A DNA stretch of 64,000 bases from Kiritimatiellia bacterium (lineage in GTDB: Bacteria; Verrucomicrobiota; Kiritimatiellia; UBA8416; JADHWI01), in contig JASLPY010000014.1 in NCBI GenBank assembly GCA_030744755.1, forward strand, positions 16,429 to 80,428. Direction: 5' to 3'. The position numbers and the translations under genes are program-made. The notes beneath the pieces were generated by a model. The model made no database searches. It had not been told where the DNA came from and saw nothing but the letters and a program-made list of their open reading frames with translations. Shown here in pieces: positions 10,201 through 19,473 of this stretch (positions are counted from its first letter, which is position 1; each line of letters starts with the position of its first letter).

Positions 10201-13200
10201 GTGGGCCTCACGACACTGCCGCCCGTAGCCGAATCCCACGCGGATGGCCTGGAAGAAACACTTTTCGACAGACAGAACATTTCCGGCGCAAATCCACGTA
10301 ACAACATCCAGGGGTACATTGATGCCATCCTTTCCGGGAATTCTGTTCAGGGCATTCTGACAGCCCATTTGGACTACCAGAATGATGCGGCCTTCGATGC
10401 TCGTGCTGCAGAACTTGGCTCGCCTGACTGGGATCCGAATAGTGGCCCCGGCAGCGAAGATTTCTCTGGTTTGTGGGTGTGCGACTTTACCCCCACCGAG
10501 GGCGGCGCATGGGGGTTCCGCTTCAATGGTTGCGATGATAACGCGTCCATGTGGATCGACGACGACCAGAACGGTGTCTTCGAGTCCACTGCCGACAGGT
10601 TTTATGACCGTGGCTGTTGCGGCGGCAGTGGCGACCGGAATACGCCATCGATCACTGCAGGCCAGACATACAGACTGGGCTTTGTCGTACAGGATACGGG
10701 AGGGGGCGGCCATTTTCGGGATTTGGAATTTAAGCCCCCCAGCGGAAGCTGGACAGACCTGGACCCCGGCGACCCGGCACAGGCGGGGCTGTGGCAATAC
10801 TCCCTGGGGGTTGTTTCCCCCGCCCTCGCCATCACCAACCGCCCGGCCACAAGTATACTGGCCTACACAGCAGAACTGAATGCAGGTTTAGCCGCGTCCG
10901 GCGCCGTCTTTGATATCTATGCGTTCTGGGGGCAAACCAACGAGAGCACCAATGCATCTTCCTGGGCCACAAATGCTTTCGTGGGATCCTACACCAACTT
11001 TAGCGGAAATGTCAGCTATCCCATTGCGGGGCTGCTTGCCAATACAAGCAACTACTTCACGTTCAAGGCCTCGAACATGCTCGAGGAGATATGGGCCACG
11101 AACGTCCTGTCCTTCAAGACATTGGAAGCGCCGCATGATCCCGCAGTGACCAACATCGGTTTCACGGCGGCTATAGGGACAGCAACACTCATGGGAGAAC
11201 TGACCGATGGCAGCGTGGCCGACATCTATCTGTACTGGGGAACGACGGACGTCGGGACCAACGCCACGGCCTGGGCGCATACGAACTTCGTGGGCGAGTT
11301 CGCGGAAGGCACGTTCGAGACAGACACCACCGACAACCTGCTTTTTGGAGTGCAGTACTACTACCGCTGCTATGCCACCAACGAGGCCGCTGCAAACTGG
11401 GCGGACGCTACGTCCACCTTCTCCGTCGCCGATCCCAGCGGGGACGCCAACCGGTTGAGGCTACGGATCTCGTTTACCAACCATACCGGCGGCCCGCTCA
11501 CCAACTTCCCGGCGCTGGTCAGGCTGAGCACCAATATTGCAGAGTTTGCTTACGACGCCTTCCTGTCTGATGCCGGCAATGACCTGCGCTTCTGGAACGA
11601 TGATGAATCTACCGAGCTCAACTACGAGATCGAGGACTGGAACACCAACGGCACTTCCTACGTCTGGGTCCAGATCCGGGAGTTCACCAACAACTGCCAC
11701 ATCTGGGCTTCATGGGGCGATGTGAGCGCGACCAACCAGGAAGCGTACAGCACGGACGGCTCGGTTTGGTCCGAGGGATTTGGTGCAGTGTGGCACATGA
11801 GCGAGGCGCCAGGCACTGCAACAGCTGCCGACTCCACTACGAACGGCCGGAACGGTACGTTGCAGTCAATGGACCCACCTAACGATTGGGTTGCCGGCAG
11901 CATCAATGGCGCACTCGATTTCGACGGAGGAGATGACTGGGTCTCAACACCCTACAACATTGACGAGACCGATGATGGTGGCGGAGCAACTTTCTCGGCA
12001 TGGGTATATCCCAGGACGGCCGACGGTGATCACGAAGTGGTCTTCAGCACGGATAACGGCGGCTGGGATTGGACGCTGGAACTTGATTCCGGCTCGGGAG
12101 GTAACTGGGAAGTCTTCAGTGGCGAGAACCAGAGGGGCTCGGGACATCTGGCGGATTTGAACAGATGGCAGCATGTCGCCGCCGTATACGATCCGTCTGC
12201 CGGCAACATAAAAGTTTACAAGAACGGCCAGCCGAACACGGTGACGTTTCTCAGCTATGACACGAATGACGAGAACCTTCGTCTTGGGAACGACAGCTTC
12301 GGCTCGTTTGACGGCATTATTGATGAAGCTCGTGCCTCCCAGCTCACACGCTCTGCCGATTGGATCATGGCCTCCTACTCTAACCAGTGCAACGGTTCGA
12401 CATTTGCAACTTACGAAGCGAGCGCTGGAGCGACCATTCAGAATGGGGGGTACAGGCTGGGCGGAACGACCACGGTGATCAATGCAACGCTGTACGCATC
12501 GAATGCCACCTACAACGTGATTGCCTACTGGAACACGACCGACGGAGGTACAAATGCCACCGCCTGGACGAATTCACACGAAGTGGGAACATTCACGCAC
12601 ATAGAGACCAATCTAAGCACAACGGCCACCGGGCTGACGATGGCCACACCCTACTACTTCACTTTCCGCGCCACCAACGTGCTCGGGGCGGATGTCTGGG
12701 CAGAACCATCGGTGGCGTTCACCACGTTGGAACAACCCTCGGTGACCAATGCCGGAGCGACTCCGGCCATCGGGACCGCAGCGCTCAACGGCGAACTGAT
12801 CGCTGGAACCAAGGCGGATGTCTACGTGTTCTGGGGCACAACCGACGGCGGCACGAACGCTGCCGCCTGGGCAAATACTAATGCGCTCGGCGAACTTGCC
12901 GAAGGCCCATTTGCCGCTAACCAAGCCGGTCTTCTCTATGGGTTAACCTACTACTACCGCTGCTATGCCGCAAACCTCGTCGGTGAAGATTGGGCGGATT
13001 CCACGGAGTGGTTCACCACACCGCCGATGACGGCCACCGGCTTCTACGCGAGGATCGATATCGGGGCAAGCGGTGGCCGCACGGATACCGACGATGGCTG
13101 GCAGCTGATGCCCGGCACCCCGGGACATAATTCCAGTGTGAATGTCTCCGCCCAACCCATGGCCTCGGATTCGTCCGATGCGTTCACCATTGCGGTCGAC

Positions 13201-16200
13201 AACGTCAATACCGGCGGCAATGGGATCGGGATTTGCGAGTGGCGTGACCGTGGCAACTCGAGCAGTTCGGAGGCACTGGTTTACACTGCGGAGGACCTCG
13301 TCAAGAACGACAGCGGAATCATCAGAGTCACGCTGGGCAGCATTCCGCGCGGCGAGTACCATGTAACCTCTTACCACGTTGATCCGGGCAGCGCACACAG
13401 CGATCAGATTGATGTCAGGGTAAGCAGCGATGGTGGGAAGACATATTCGGGCGTCTTGTCGACCGGCACCACGGGCGCAAATATCGCGCTCAACAATCTG
13501 ACGGCAGCCGGAATAGAGGCAACCAGGGCGGAGTTCAGCTTCACCGCCAGCGGCACCGACGATGTCAGAATTGTTTTCGATGGCACCCCATCAGCTGACG
13601 ACGAGACACCTCTGAATGGCCTGGTCATCTCGAATGCACTCGCCAACCCTGTCTTCGCTATCTTCAACACCGCCGTTTCGGATCTATCGACGACTTCCGC
13701 AACGCTTAACGCGACGCTTGAAGGTACGGGATCTGTTTTCGACGTTTACGTGTATTGGGGTACGAATGAAGGCGGTGCCGCGGAGGGCACGTGGGGCAAC
13801 ACTAATTACGTTGGATCCTACTCCAACGCGGCCTCAACCAACGTGGGCTTCAACACGAACGGCCTGGTGTTGGGAGGCACGTATCACTACACCTTCCAGG
13901 CGCAGAACCCGTTCACCAACCTCTGGGCCAGTCCCAGCACGACTTTCAGAACGGTCCACCAGCCGGTTCTCAACAACGCCGGCGGGGGCGATCCGGCGGT
14001 AGGCTTTGCCACACTGAACGGCGATCTGACGGGCGGAAGTCTGGCCGAGATCAACGTGTACTGGGGAGATGCCGATGGTGAGACAAACGCAGCAGCATGG
14101 GGGAATACCAACGTGGTTGGCGAAATCAGCGAAGGTGCTTTCGCGACGGACACCACGAACGGCCTGCTTTACGGCATACAATACTATTACCGATGCTACG
14201 CTACAAACGAGGCCGGTGAGGCCTGGGCGGGTTCGACTGCCGGGTTCGTAACGGCGCCACTGAGCCAACTTATAACCAACGGGCTTCTGGCCCATTGGGA
14301 CGCCGGAAGCATCAAGGATCTCGCCGACGGTGCGCAAGTCGAATCGTGGGAGAATTCACAGAATCCCGGAACGTACGACCTGACACGAAATAGTGGCGGT
14401 CCCACGTACGTCGCGAGCGAAACCGACATCAACGACATGCCTGCCGTCTTTTTCAGCAATGGCGGGAACGATTCGTTCAGCTTCTCTAAGATCGATACCA
14501 TGCGCACGGTCTTCTGGGTGCTGCGGGACTCGAGCCCTGGCGATATACAGTTCCTGTTCGGTGACGGCGGATCCTATCACTTCCACGGCGACGACAACGG
14601 AGACATCTGGCACCCGACGCATACGCATAATAACATCAAGAACGGTAGCACTGAGCTCAACGGTGTCGCAGTCAACGGCACGACAACGCCTCACCCAACG
14701 GATTTCTCGATCATCTCGGTAGTCACCCTCGGCAATGTCGAAGCCAGCCGTCTCTCTTACGACCGGGGCATAAGCGGCAGGAGCTGGGAAGGTGAGATCG
14801 CCGAGATCCTTGTCTACGATGTTGCTCTTTCCAGCGAGGAAGAGGACGAAGTCGGTGGTTACCTTGCTACCAAGTACGGATTGACCACGGCGTACCCGCC
14901 AGGTGGTGTTTCCATAGGTATCTTCAACGCGGCACAGACGGATCTATCGCACAGATCGGCAACATTCAACGCTACGCTCGCCGCAACTCAATCGGTCTTT
15001 GACGTTTACGTCTACTGGGGCACGAACGACGGCGTCAGCACAACGAGCGGCTGGGACAACACCAATTTCATTGGCTGGTACACGAATATAGATTCCACGA
15101 ACCTCGATTTCGAAGCCACTGAACTGACGCATGGCACGCAGTACTACTACACTTTCCTTGCGCAAAACGCGGCCGTGGATGCCTGGGCCAGTCCAAGCAT
15201 ATCGTTCATGACCGACACGGTGATAACCAACACCGCCGCCACGGATATGACATTCACCTCTGGACTATTCAACGCGATGCTGTATGCCCCGAGCAACAGT
15301 TACGATCTCAGCGTCTATTGGGGCACCAACGACGGCGGCACGACGGAAGGCGCATGGGGTCACACCAACACGGTTGGTTCGCTCGGCAACGTGGCCTCAA
15401 CGAACATCAACTACGCGACCAATGGCATGGAGCACAGCACCCGCTATTACTACACCTTCTGTGCCACCGAGGGTGCCTACCACGCCTGGGCCAGGCCCAG
15501 CACCAGGTTCTTCACTCACGGACGGCCCTTCATCGAGAACATCGGCGCCACAGCGGAGATCGGCTACGCCACCATGTCCGGTGAACTGCTTTCTGCCGGT
15601 GGGGCGACCACTACTGTTCATGTCTATTGGGGCGAGTCGGATGGCGGTACCAACGCCGCCGATTGGGCACACACCAACATCGTAGGCGAGCGGCCGGAGG
15701 GAACGTTCGATTCGGATACTGCGAACGGCTTGATCTACGGAGTGCAGTACTATTATCGCTGTTACGCGATAAACTCCAACGGGATGGCATGGGCCGATTC
15801 AACCGTAGACTTCTCGACATTGCCGCCCGTGGTCGCCACGGGACCCAATTCCCTCAACTATGCGTTCTACGACGGAGCCGCTCCAAGTAGTCTCCAGAAT
15901 ATAGACGACGGCGTCGTCAATGGAGACAATGGCGGCCTGTTCGACTTGCAGCCGTCTCCACAGGGCTCCTGGCCTACCGATGTCCGGGGCAAGACTAACT
16001 GGACGGGTGAAGTCTGGCAGGACGCCAGCATGTCTGAGTCCTATTGCCAGATGTGGTGGGGCGTCTTCCGTCCACCCCTGGCGGGCACTTACGAGTTCTA
16101 CATGAGCGGAGATGACTGGGAGATCCTATGGATCGACCGGAATCAGAATTCTGAATTTGAGGCTGCCTCAGGCGAGGATATCTCTCGCAATGTCAAAGGA

Positions 16201-18363
16201 GAGGAGGGCTGGAACACGCCGCACACCGAGACTGTAGGCCTGACAAACCGGCAATACTACGCCATCGCCATTGCTTTCAACGAGGAGGGAGGCGGTGACA
16301 TCCTGAACTTGACGATCAAGAAACCTGGCGGCACTGCCGAACGAATCAACCCGAGTGCACCCGGACAGGAGGGCTGGTGGTATCGCGATCTTGTCGGCAT
16401 AACGGACATCGGCGTCTTAAACCAGCCCGCTTCACTTGACTATGCGTCCACAACCGCCACTTTCAACGCCACGCTCTATGCGACTGGATCGCTGTTCGAT
16501 GTCAACGTGTATTGGGGGACAAACGATGGTGGAACCGAGGCCGTCGCCTGGACCCATACTAATTACATCGGATCATTTACAAACGTGGTATCCACCAACA
16601 TCAGCTACAGGGCCATCGGTCTCGACCCCAATGTGCTTTACTACTACACGTTCTCTGCCACGAATATCTTCACGAATATCTGGGCAAGTCCGAGCGAGAT
16701 CTTCCAGGCGCTGGGTCCGCCGACCGTAAGCAATAACGCGGCGACAGGTGTTGCCATCACCAATGCCACTGTGGGCGGAGAGCTTCTGGGAGGCGGCATT
16801 GCCCAGGCAAGCATTTACTGGGGGTTGACGGACGGCGGGTCCAATGCGACATCCTGGTTGCAGACCAACGCTCTCGGCGCTGTGCTCTGGGAAGAGCCCT
16901 TCGCCACGGACATAACAACCCTTGCAGGGGGCACCTACTACTACCGCTGTTACATCACGAACTACTACGGACATGATTGGGCTGATTCGTCGCTCATGTT
17001 CACCACGCTGCAGGCAACTGTCTCAATTAGAGATCCATCGCCCGTACCCGAAGGAAGCGTCGGCCTGCGGAGTGTTGACTTCGACGTTTCGCTTTCCCAC
17101 GCCAGCGCCTCCAACATGCTGGTCTACTACACCGTTTCAAACGGGACGGCCGAAGCCGGCATGGACTACGTCGAGAGCGCGGGAGTCTTGAGTATTCCGT
17201 CAGGCGACACCAACGGCTTGATAACCGTCGACATCAAGGGTGACAGGGTAAACGAATGGCCGTATGAAACCTTCTACTTGGTAGTCACCAACGTTCGGCA
17301 TTGTGCAATACAGGACAACTCGGCAGTCGGGATCATTACTGATGATGATATCTCGACAGGCAAATGGAAAAACAAGATGAAGATTACCTTCAGCGGATAT
17401 ACTCCGCCCGACCCACCGGACGACAGGTTGACCAACTTCCCGGCTCTGGTTGTTTTCAGCACAAATATGCCTGACTTTGCCTACGATCAGTTCAGCTCGC
17501 AGACCGGTAGCGATCTGCGTTTCAAGGACTCACGAGAATCACAAATGCTGGATTTCGAGATTGAGGAATGGGACACAAACGGCAGCTCGTATGTATGGGT
17601 ACGCGTGCCTGAGATTTCGGGCCCAGACTCCCATGTCTGGGCATTCTGGGGGAATGCTGATGTCACTGACCTCCCCTCCTCTACCAGCTACGGCACAACG
17701 TGGAATCCCGGCTACAGGGGTGTCTGGCACCTGGATCATATCGATGGCTCTGCGGATCTGCGCGATTCGAGCACGAACCTTATCCATGGTACGGACGTCA
17801 ACAATTCGGCAGATATTGAGGGCAAGATATCCCACGCGCAGAACTTCGTGCGCTCGTACGACCAACTGATTGAGCTTCCCGATGTGGCGGGGCCGTTGGC
17901 CTTTACTCTCACCGCTTGGATAAAGAGCCCCGACAGCACCGTGAGACGGGGCATCTTCGGTTGGAACAGCAGAGCGTTTGCAATCGAGAACGACGGCAAG
18001 CTGCTGTACGGCGAGGACGATGGGGGGTGGAAAACTCACGTGAGTACAGATACCGTGGACGACAACACCTTCAGACATGTAGCCATTACGACGGATGGCG
18101 TAACGGCCAGACTGTTCATTGATGGCCTGCAGAATGGCGGAACAGGCCTCGTCGACCTCAACCCACCCACTTCCAACATGCGCATTGGCAATACCGGACT
18201 GAGTTCCGACGACTTTGAGGGCGTCATCGATGAGGTGCGCTTCTCAGATGTGGTCCGTTCCCCCGACTGGATCTGGGCATGCTGCATGAACACAGCATCA
18301 AACAGCACTTTCAACACTTACGAGATGGCAGCTGAGCCCGGTTTGATGCTGATTGTGAGGTAG
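7219..18363 (+). CDS. Giant secreted modular protein (3,714 aa) with Fn3-like A/B units, DUF2341, LamG, PA14-like and Calx-beta domains
   Basis: The start is GTG at 7219 with a strong GGAGGGG site. The signal peptide is RRARTVGLLFVLFVVTALPL. Most of the protein is two alternating Fn3-like units of about 90 residues, with nine A and nine B copies counted. A has FDVYVYWGTNDGG...WASPSITF; B has ADVYVYWGTTDGETN...YYYRCYATN..DWADS. Inserted among them are an unknown domain at about residues 190-389, repeated at 1943-2142. PA14-like stretches occupy about 1005-1194 and 2874-3061. DUF2341 plus LamG pairs lie at about 1411-1728 and 3383-3704. A ConA-like segment opens AHWDAGSI at about 2351-2561, and a Calx-beta domain is at about 3268-3378. 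The last residues are AEPGLMLIVR, the same shape as the end of the giant at 45215. Adhesion or polysaccharide binding is the family-level expectation. No enzymatic domain was recognised. Confidence 0.9.
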   Translation: MSDKILSYASARPYLRRARTVGLLFVLFVVTALPLIASAGSVTLDESSVSWDDLGAANVITEGAGDAEGWSAAGSLWTPGPPVVENANGPADLTASSARLTGMLSTGGVATAYICWQADSPAGTDTGDWENVIGIGTVTQNVEFVTPVTGLLYGVTYYYRCYATNAFGGDWADSITNFLTPPPEGGAASYARIDIGASSGRTDTGDGWQQMPGTLAHNSSGNVSAQAMSSDSSDAFTIAVDNVNISDNAVGTCEWRDRGNSSSSDDLVYVAEDLIKNDNGIIRVTLGSIPAGDYDVISYHVDPGSAHSDQIEVKVSTDGGTTYSGVLSTGTAGANIAINSLTTANIDASKATFSFTAGGSDEVMVVFDGTPSGDDETSLNGLVISNILAGAINITNRSETGISTTGATFNATLSAPDSRFDVYLYWGTNDAGSAEGLWGNTNYIASHTNVASTNITFATNGLAESQQYYYTFKAQNDATNLWASPSITFATIHQPDVNNSTGATPAIGYATLNGNLSNGSLADVHVYWGTSDGETNTSAWANTNVMGELHEGDFSTNTTTDLLYGITYYYRCYATNVVSTDWADTTATFLTLDPGVSITNNAETGLTTTSATFNATLHAPGSTFDVHVYWGTNDGGIAAGDWRNTNYAGSYTDLASTNLSFTTNGLAQGQRYHYAFMGQNAATNMWASPSITFKTVHEPVINNSTGAVPAIGSATLNGELTGGSRADVYVYWGTTDGETNAASWASTNLMGELREGAFSTNTSRDLLYGVTYYYRSYAINAVDADWADSTAVFLTLDPGVSITNNAETGLSSTSAAFNVTLEATGSVFHLYAYWGTNDGGAAEGIWGNTNYIGSYSNVASSNITFATNGLAVGGTYHYTFMARNDATNMWATPSISFTTIHHPAIDNSTGSVSAVGYATLNGELTDGVSANVYVYWGATDGETNGSAWANTNELGELAEGLFSSGTTTDLLYGVTHYYRCYATNELGHDWADSTVGLTTLPPVAESHADGLEETLFDRQNISGANPRNNIQGYIDAILSGNSVQGILTAHLDYQNDAAFDARAAELGSPDWDPNSGPGSEDFSGLWVCDFTPTEGGAWGFRFNGCDDNASMWIDDDQNGVFESTADRFYDRGCCGGSGDRNTPSITAGQTYRLGFVVQDTGGGGHFRDLEFKPPSGSWTDLDPGDPAQAGLWQYSLGVVSPALAITNRPATSILAYTAELNAGLAASGAVFDIYAFWGQTNESTNASSWATNAFVGSYTNFSGNVSYPIAGLLANTSNYFTFKASNMLEEIWATNVLSFKTLEAPHDPAVTNIGFTAAIGTATLMGELTDGSVADIYLYWGTTDVGTNATAWAHTNFVGEFAEGTFETDTTDNLLFGVQYYYRCYATNEAAANWADATSTFSVADPSGDANRLRLRISFTNHTGGPLTNFPALVRLSTNIAEFAYDAFLSDAGNDLRFWNDDESTELNYEIEDWNTNGTSYVWVQIREFTNNCHIWASWGDVSATNQEAYSTDGSVWSEGFGAVWHMSEAPGTATAADSTTNGRNGTLQSMDPPNDWVAGSINGALDFDGGDDWVSTPYNIDETDDGGGATFSAWVYPRTADGDHEVVFSTDNGGWDWTLELDSGSGGNWEVFSGENQRGSGHLADLNRWQHVAAVYDPSAGNIKVYKNGQPNTVTFLSYDTNDENLRLGNDSFGSFDGIIDEARASQLTRSADWIMASYSNQCNGSTFATYEASAGATIQNGGYRLGGTTTVINATLYASNATYNVIAYWNTTDGGTNATAWTNSHEVGTFTHIETNLSTTATGLTMATPYYFTFRATNVLGADVWAEPSVAFTTLEQPSVTNAGATPAIGTAALNGELIAGTKADVYVFWGTTDGGTNAAAWANTNALGELAEGPFAANQAGLLYGLTYYYRCYAANLVGEDWADSTEWFTTPPMTATGFYARIDIGASGGRTDTDDGWQLMPGTPGHNSSVNVSAQPMASDSSDAFTIAVDNVNTGGNGIGICEWRDRGNSSSSEALVYTAEDLVKNDSGIIRVTLGSIPRGEYHVTSYHVDPGSAHSDQIDVRVSSDGGKTYSGVLSTGTTGANIALNNLTAAGIEATRAEFSFTASGTDDVRIVFDGTPSADDETPLNGLVISNALANPVFAIFNTAVSDLSTTSATLNATLEGTGSVFDVYVYWGTNEGGAAEGTWGNTNYVGSYSNAASTNVGFNTNGLVLGGTYHYTFQAQNPFTNLWASPSTTFRTVHQPVLNNAGGGDPAVGFATLNGDLTGGSLAEINVYWGDADGETNAAAWGNTNVVGEISEGAFATDTTNGLLYGIQYYYRCYATNEAGEAWAGSTAGFVTAPLSQLITNGLLAHWDAGSIKDLADGAQVESWENSQNPGTYDLTRNSGGPTYVASETDINDMPAVFFSNGGNDSFSFSKIDTMRTVFWVLRDSSPGDIQFLFGDGGSYHFHGDDNGDIWHPTHTHNNIKNGSTELNGVAVNGTTTPHPTDFSIISVVTLGNVEASRLSYDRGISGRSWEGEIAEILVYDVALSSEEEDEVGGYLATKYGLTTAYPPGGVSIGIFNAAQTDLSHRSATFNATLAATQSVFDVYVYWGTNDGVSTTSGWDNTNFIGWYTNIDSTNLDFEATELTHGTQYYYTFLAQNAAVDAWASPSISFMTDTVITNTAATDMTFTSGLFNAMLYAPSNSYDLSVYWGTNDGGTTEGAWGHTNTVGSLGNVASTNINYATNGMEHSTRYYYTFCATEGAYHAWARPSTRFFTHGRPFIENIGATAEIGYATMSGELLSAGGATTTVHVYWGESDGGTNAADWAHTNIVGERPEGTFDSDTANGLIYGVQYYYRCYAINSNGMAWADSTVDFSTLPPVVATGPNSLNYAFYDGAAPSSLQNIDDGVVNGDNGGLFDLQPSPQGSWPTDVRGKTNWTGEVWQDASMSESYCQMWWGVFRPPLAGTYEFYMSGDDWEILWIDRNQNSEFEAASGEDISRNVKGEEGWNTPHTETVGLTNRQYYAIAIAFNEEGGGDILNLTIKKPGGTAERINPSAPGQEGWWYRDLVGITDIGVLNQPASLDYASTTATFNATLYATGSLFDVNVYWGTNDGGTEAVAWTHTNYIGSFTNVVSTNISYRAIGLDPNVLYYYTFSATNIFTNIWASPSEIFQALGPPTVSNNAATGVAITNATVGGELLGGGIAQASIYWGLTDGGSNATSWLQTNALGAVLWEEPFATDITTLAGGTYYYRCYITNYYGHDWADSSLMFTTLQATVSIRDPSPVPEGSVGLRSVDFDVSLSHASASNMLVYYTVSNGTAEAGMDYVESAGVLSIPSGDTNGLITVDIKGDRVNEWPYETFYLVVTNVRHCAIQDNSAVGIITDDDISTGKWKNKMKITFSGYTPPDPPDDRLTNFPALVVFSTNMPDFAYDQFSSQTGSDLRFKDSRESQMLDFEIEEWDTNGSSYVWVRVPEISGPDSHVWAFWGNADVTDLPSSTSYGTTWNPGYRGVWHLDHIDGSADLRDSSTNLIHGTDVNNSADIEGKISHAQNFVRSYDQLIELPDVAGPLAFTLTAWIKSPDSTVRRGIFGWNSRAFAIENDGKLLYGEDDGGWKTHVSTDTVDDNTFRHVAITTDGVTARLFIDGLQNGGTGLVDLNPPTSNMRIGNTGLSSDDFEGVIDEVRFSDVVRSPDWIWACCMNTASNSTFNTYEMAAEPGLMLIVR
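7786..8385 (+). repeat. Intragenic duplicated domain, copy 1 (unknown domain 'YARIDIGAS')
   Basis: A 600-bp segment encodes YARIDIGASSGRTDTGDGWQ through LVISNILA. It is strongly similar, at protein and DNA level, to 13045-13644, which is also exactly 600 bp. I do not recognise the domain; it is beta-rich and looks like a lectin or jelly-roll. Confidence 0.8.
13045..13644 (+). repeat. Intragenic duplicated domain, copy 2
   Basis: Second copy of the 600-bp segment at 7786, encoding YARIDIGASGGRTDTDDGWQ through LVISNALA. It has no length difference from copy 1, and changes are mostly scattered substitutions. Confidence 0.8.
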
Positions 18364-18412
18364 ATTGCGGTGTTCCTTATCCGTAAGTCCCAACGGAAGC
18401 TACTCGCCCCAT

Positions 18413-19318
18413 TCACCGCACGAACTGATCATGCTGCGCGGCCAGGACATCCCTTGCCGGGGCTTCTCCCCCGGTGATACGGATGCGGTACTTCAGGCTC
18501 AGTGACTCACCGTCCTTGATCGGTTGCTCGAAGAAAGCGCCGAATCGCCCATAGTCACGGTATGCGGAGTACCTGACACCCTTCGGGTTGGCAGGGTGAT
18601 TCATGTGCTGAACCGTGTACTTACGATCTTTCAGGTCGTAGGTAAGCGCCACCCAGGGAAGGTCTTTGTCCTTCTGGGCAGTGATGCCTTCTTTGTGGAA
18701 GGTGTATTTTGAAGACTTGTTCCTCACAACGTCCTGGTGAGGTCGATACTGGAATCCCGCGTGTTCGGGATCACCCTTCAACTGGACATCCCCATTCACA
18801 GCCTTCAGCTCCGTTTCGAAATCAAGAAGCAGATGCGCGTCGTCGGCACCATGATGAACTGTTACCGTCCGTTTCTCTTCGATGCAGACCGTTTTGCCAT
18901 CGGTGGTCAGCCAATGGATCAGTGTCGAGAGCGTACTCTTCTTATCATCAGCGTCCTGTTTAAGGATCTCTTTGTGCACTTGGGCGGCACCCCCTTTCAT
19001 ATGCCACAGGTCACTCCCCTTGCCGCCATGTTGAAGCCTGCTCCATCCGATGAAGATCCCGCGATGATGCGTATACTTATCGCCCGGCCCCTTGGTTATA
19101 CTGTCGGTTCCTTCTTCGTTCATTACATGGTAGAACACCTTGTAAGTAGCGTGCTTCTTCTCGGGAGTCGACACATCATACTCATACATGTAGCGAACAA
19201 GAGGCCTATCCTTGCTCATAATGTCCAGATGCTTACCTTCCGTGTTCTTGAACGGCTCCGCCGCACCAACCATCCCTGCCAACAATGCAAGCACTACTAA
19301 TGCATCTAAGTACTTCAT
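18413..19318 (-). CDS. Secreted PmoA-like DUF6807 family protein
   Basis: The gene encodes 301 residues with a good AAGGAG site before the ATG. The signal peptide is MKYLDALVVLALLAGMVGAA. The body has the family's recognisable strings: RPLVRYMYEYDVSTP, YTHHRGIFIGWSR, DAHLLLDFETELKAVNGDVQ, EHAGFQYRPHQ and KGVRYSAYRDYGRFGAFFEQ. Proteins of this family are annotated as 'methane oxygenase PmoA' in PVC genomes, but they are not methane monooxygenase subunits and their role is unknown. They often sit beside Gfo/Idh/MocA oxidoreductases, as here (19474-20877, same strand, about 155 bp upstream with a REP pair between). A role in sugar or glycoside metabolism is inferred from that context only. Confidence 0.85.
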   Translation of the reverse strand: MKYLDALVVLALLAGMVGAAEPFKNTEGKHLDIMSKDRPLVRYMYEYDVSTPEKKHATYKVFYHVMNEEGTDSITKGPGDKYTHHRGIFIGWSRLQHGGKGSDLWHMKGGAAQVHKEILKQDADDKKSTLSTLIHWLTTDGKTVCIEEKRTVTVHHGADDAHLLLDFETELKAVNGDVQLKGDPEHAGFQYRPHQDVVRNKSSKYTFHKEGITAQKDKDLPWVALTYDLKDRKYTVQHMNHPANPKGVRYSAYRDYGRFGAFFEQPIKDGESLSLKYRIRITGGEAPARDVLAAQHDQFVR

Positions 19319-19347
19319 GATTTCTCCTTGTTATGAATCGGAAACCT

Positions 19348-19434
19348 GTAGCGCGGCTCTCCAGAGCTGCGTATCCCAACGCGCCGCACAGAGGCTCCTT
19401 CTATGCTGTGATCACCTCTGGAGAGGCGATCTAC
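19348..19434. repeat. GTAG-headed hairpin pair (family with GCTCTCCAGAGC core), copy 1
   Basis: On the plus strand GTAG (19348) precedes the hairpin CGC-g-GCTCTccAGAGC-t-GCG. On the minus strand GTAG (19434) precedes ATC-g-CCTCTccAGAGG-t-GAT. The two units point at each other and share the loop and core, while the stems differ in a compensated way. They lie between the DUF6807 gene and the Gfo/Idh/MocA gene. Confidence 0.75.
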
Positions 19435-19473
19435 CCGGAGTTCCGCATATCTGAACGTCACTTTCGGATTCCC

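Noticed and set aside
18413..19318. Particulate methane monooxygenase subunit (PmoA annotation)
   Set aside because: The protein is soluble, exported and of DUF6807 type. It has no membrane helices or copper ligands of true PmoA.
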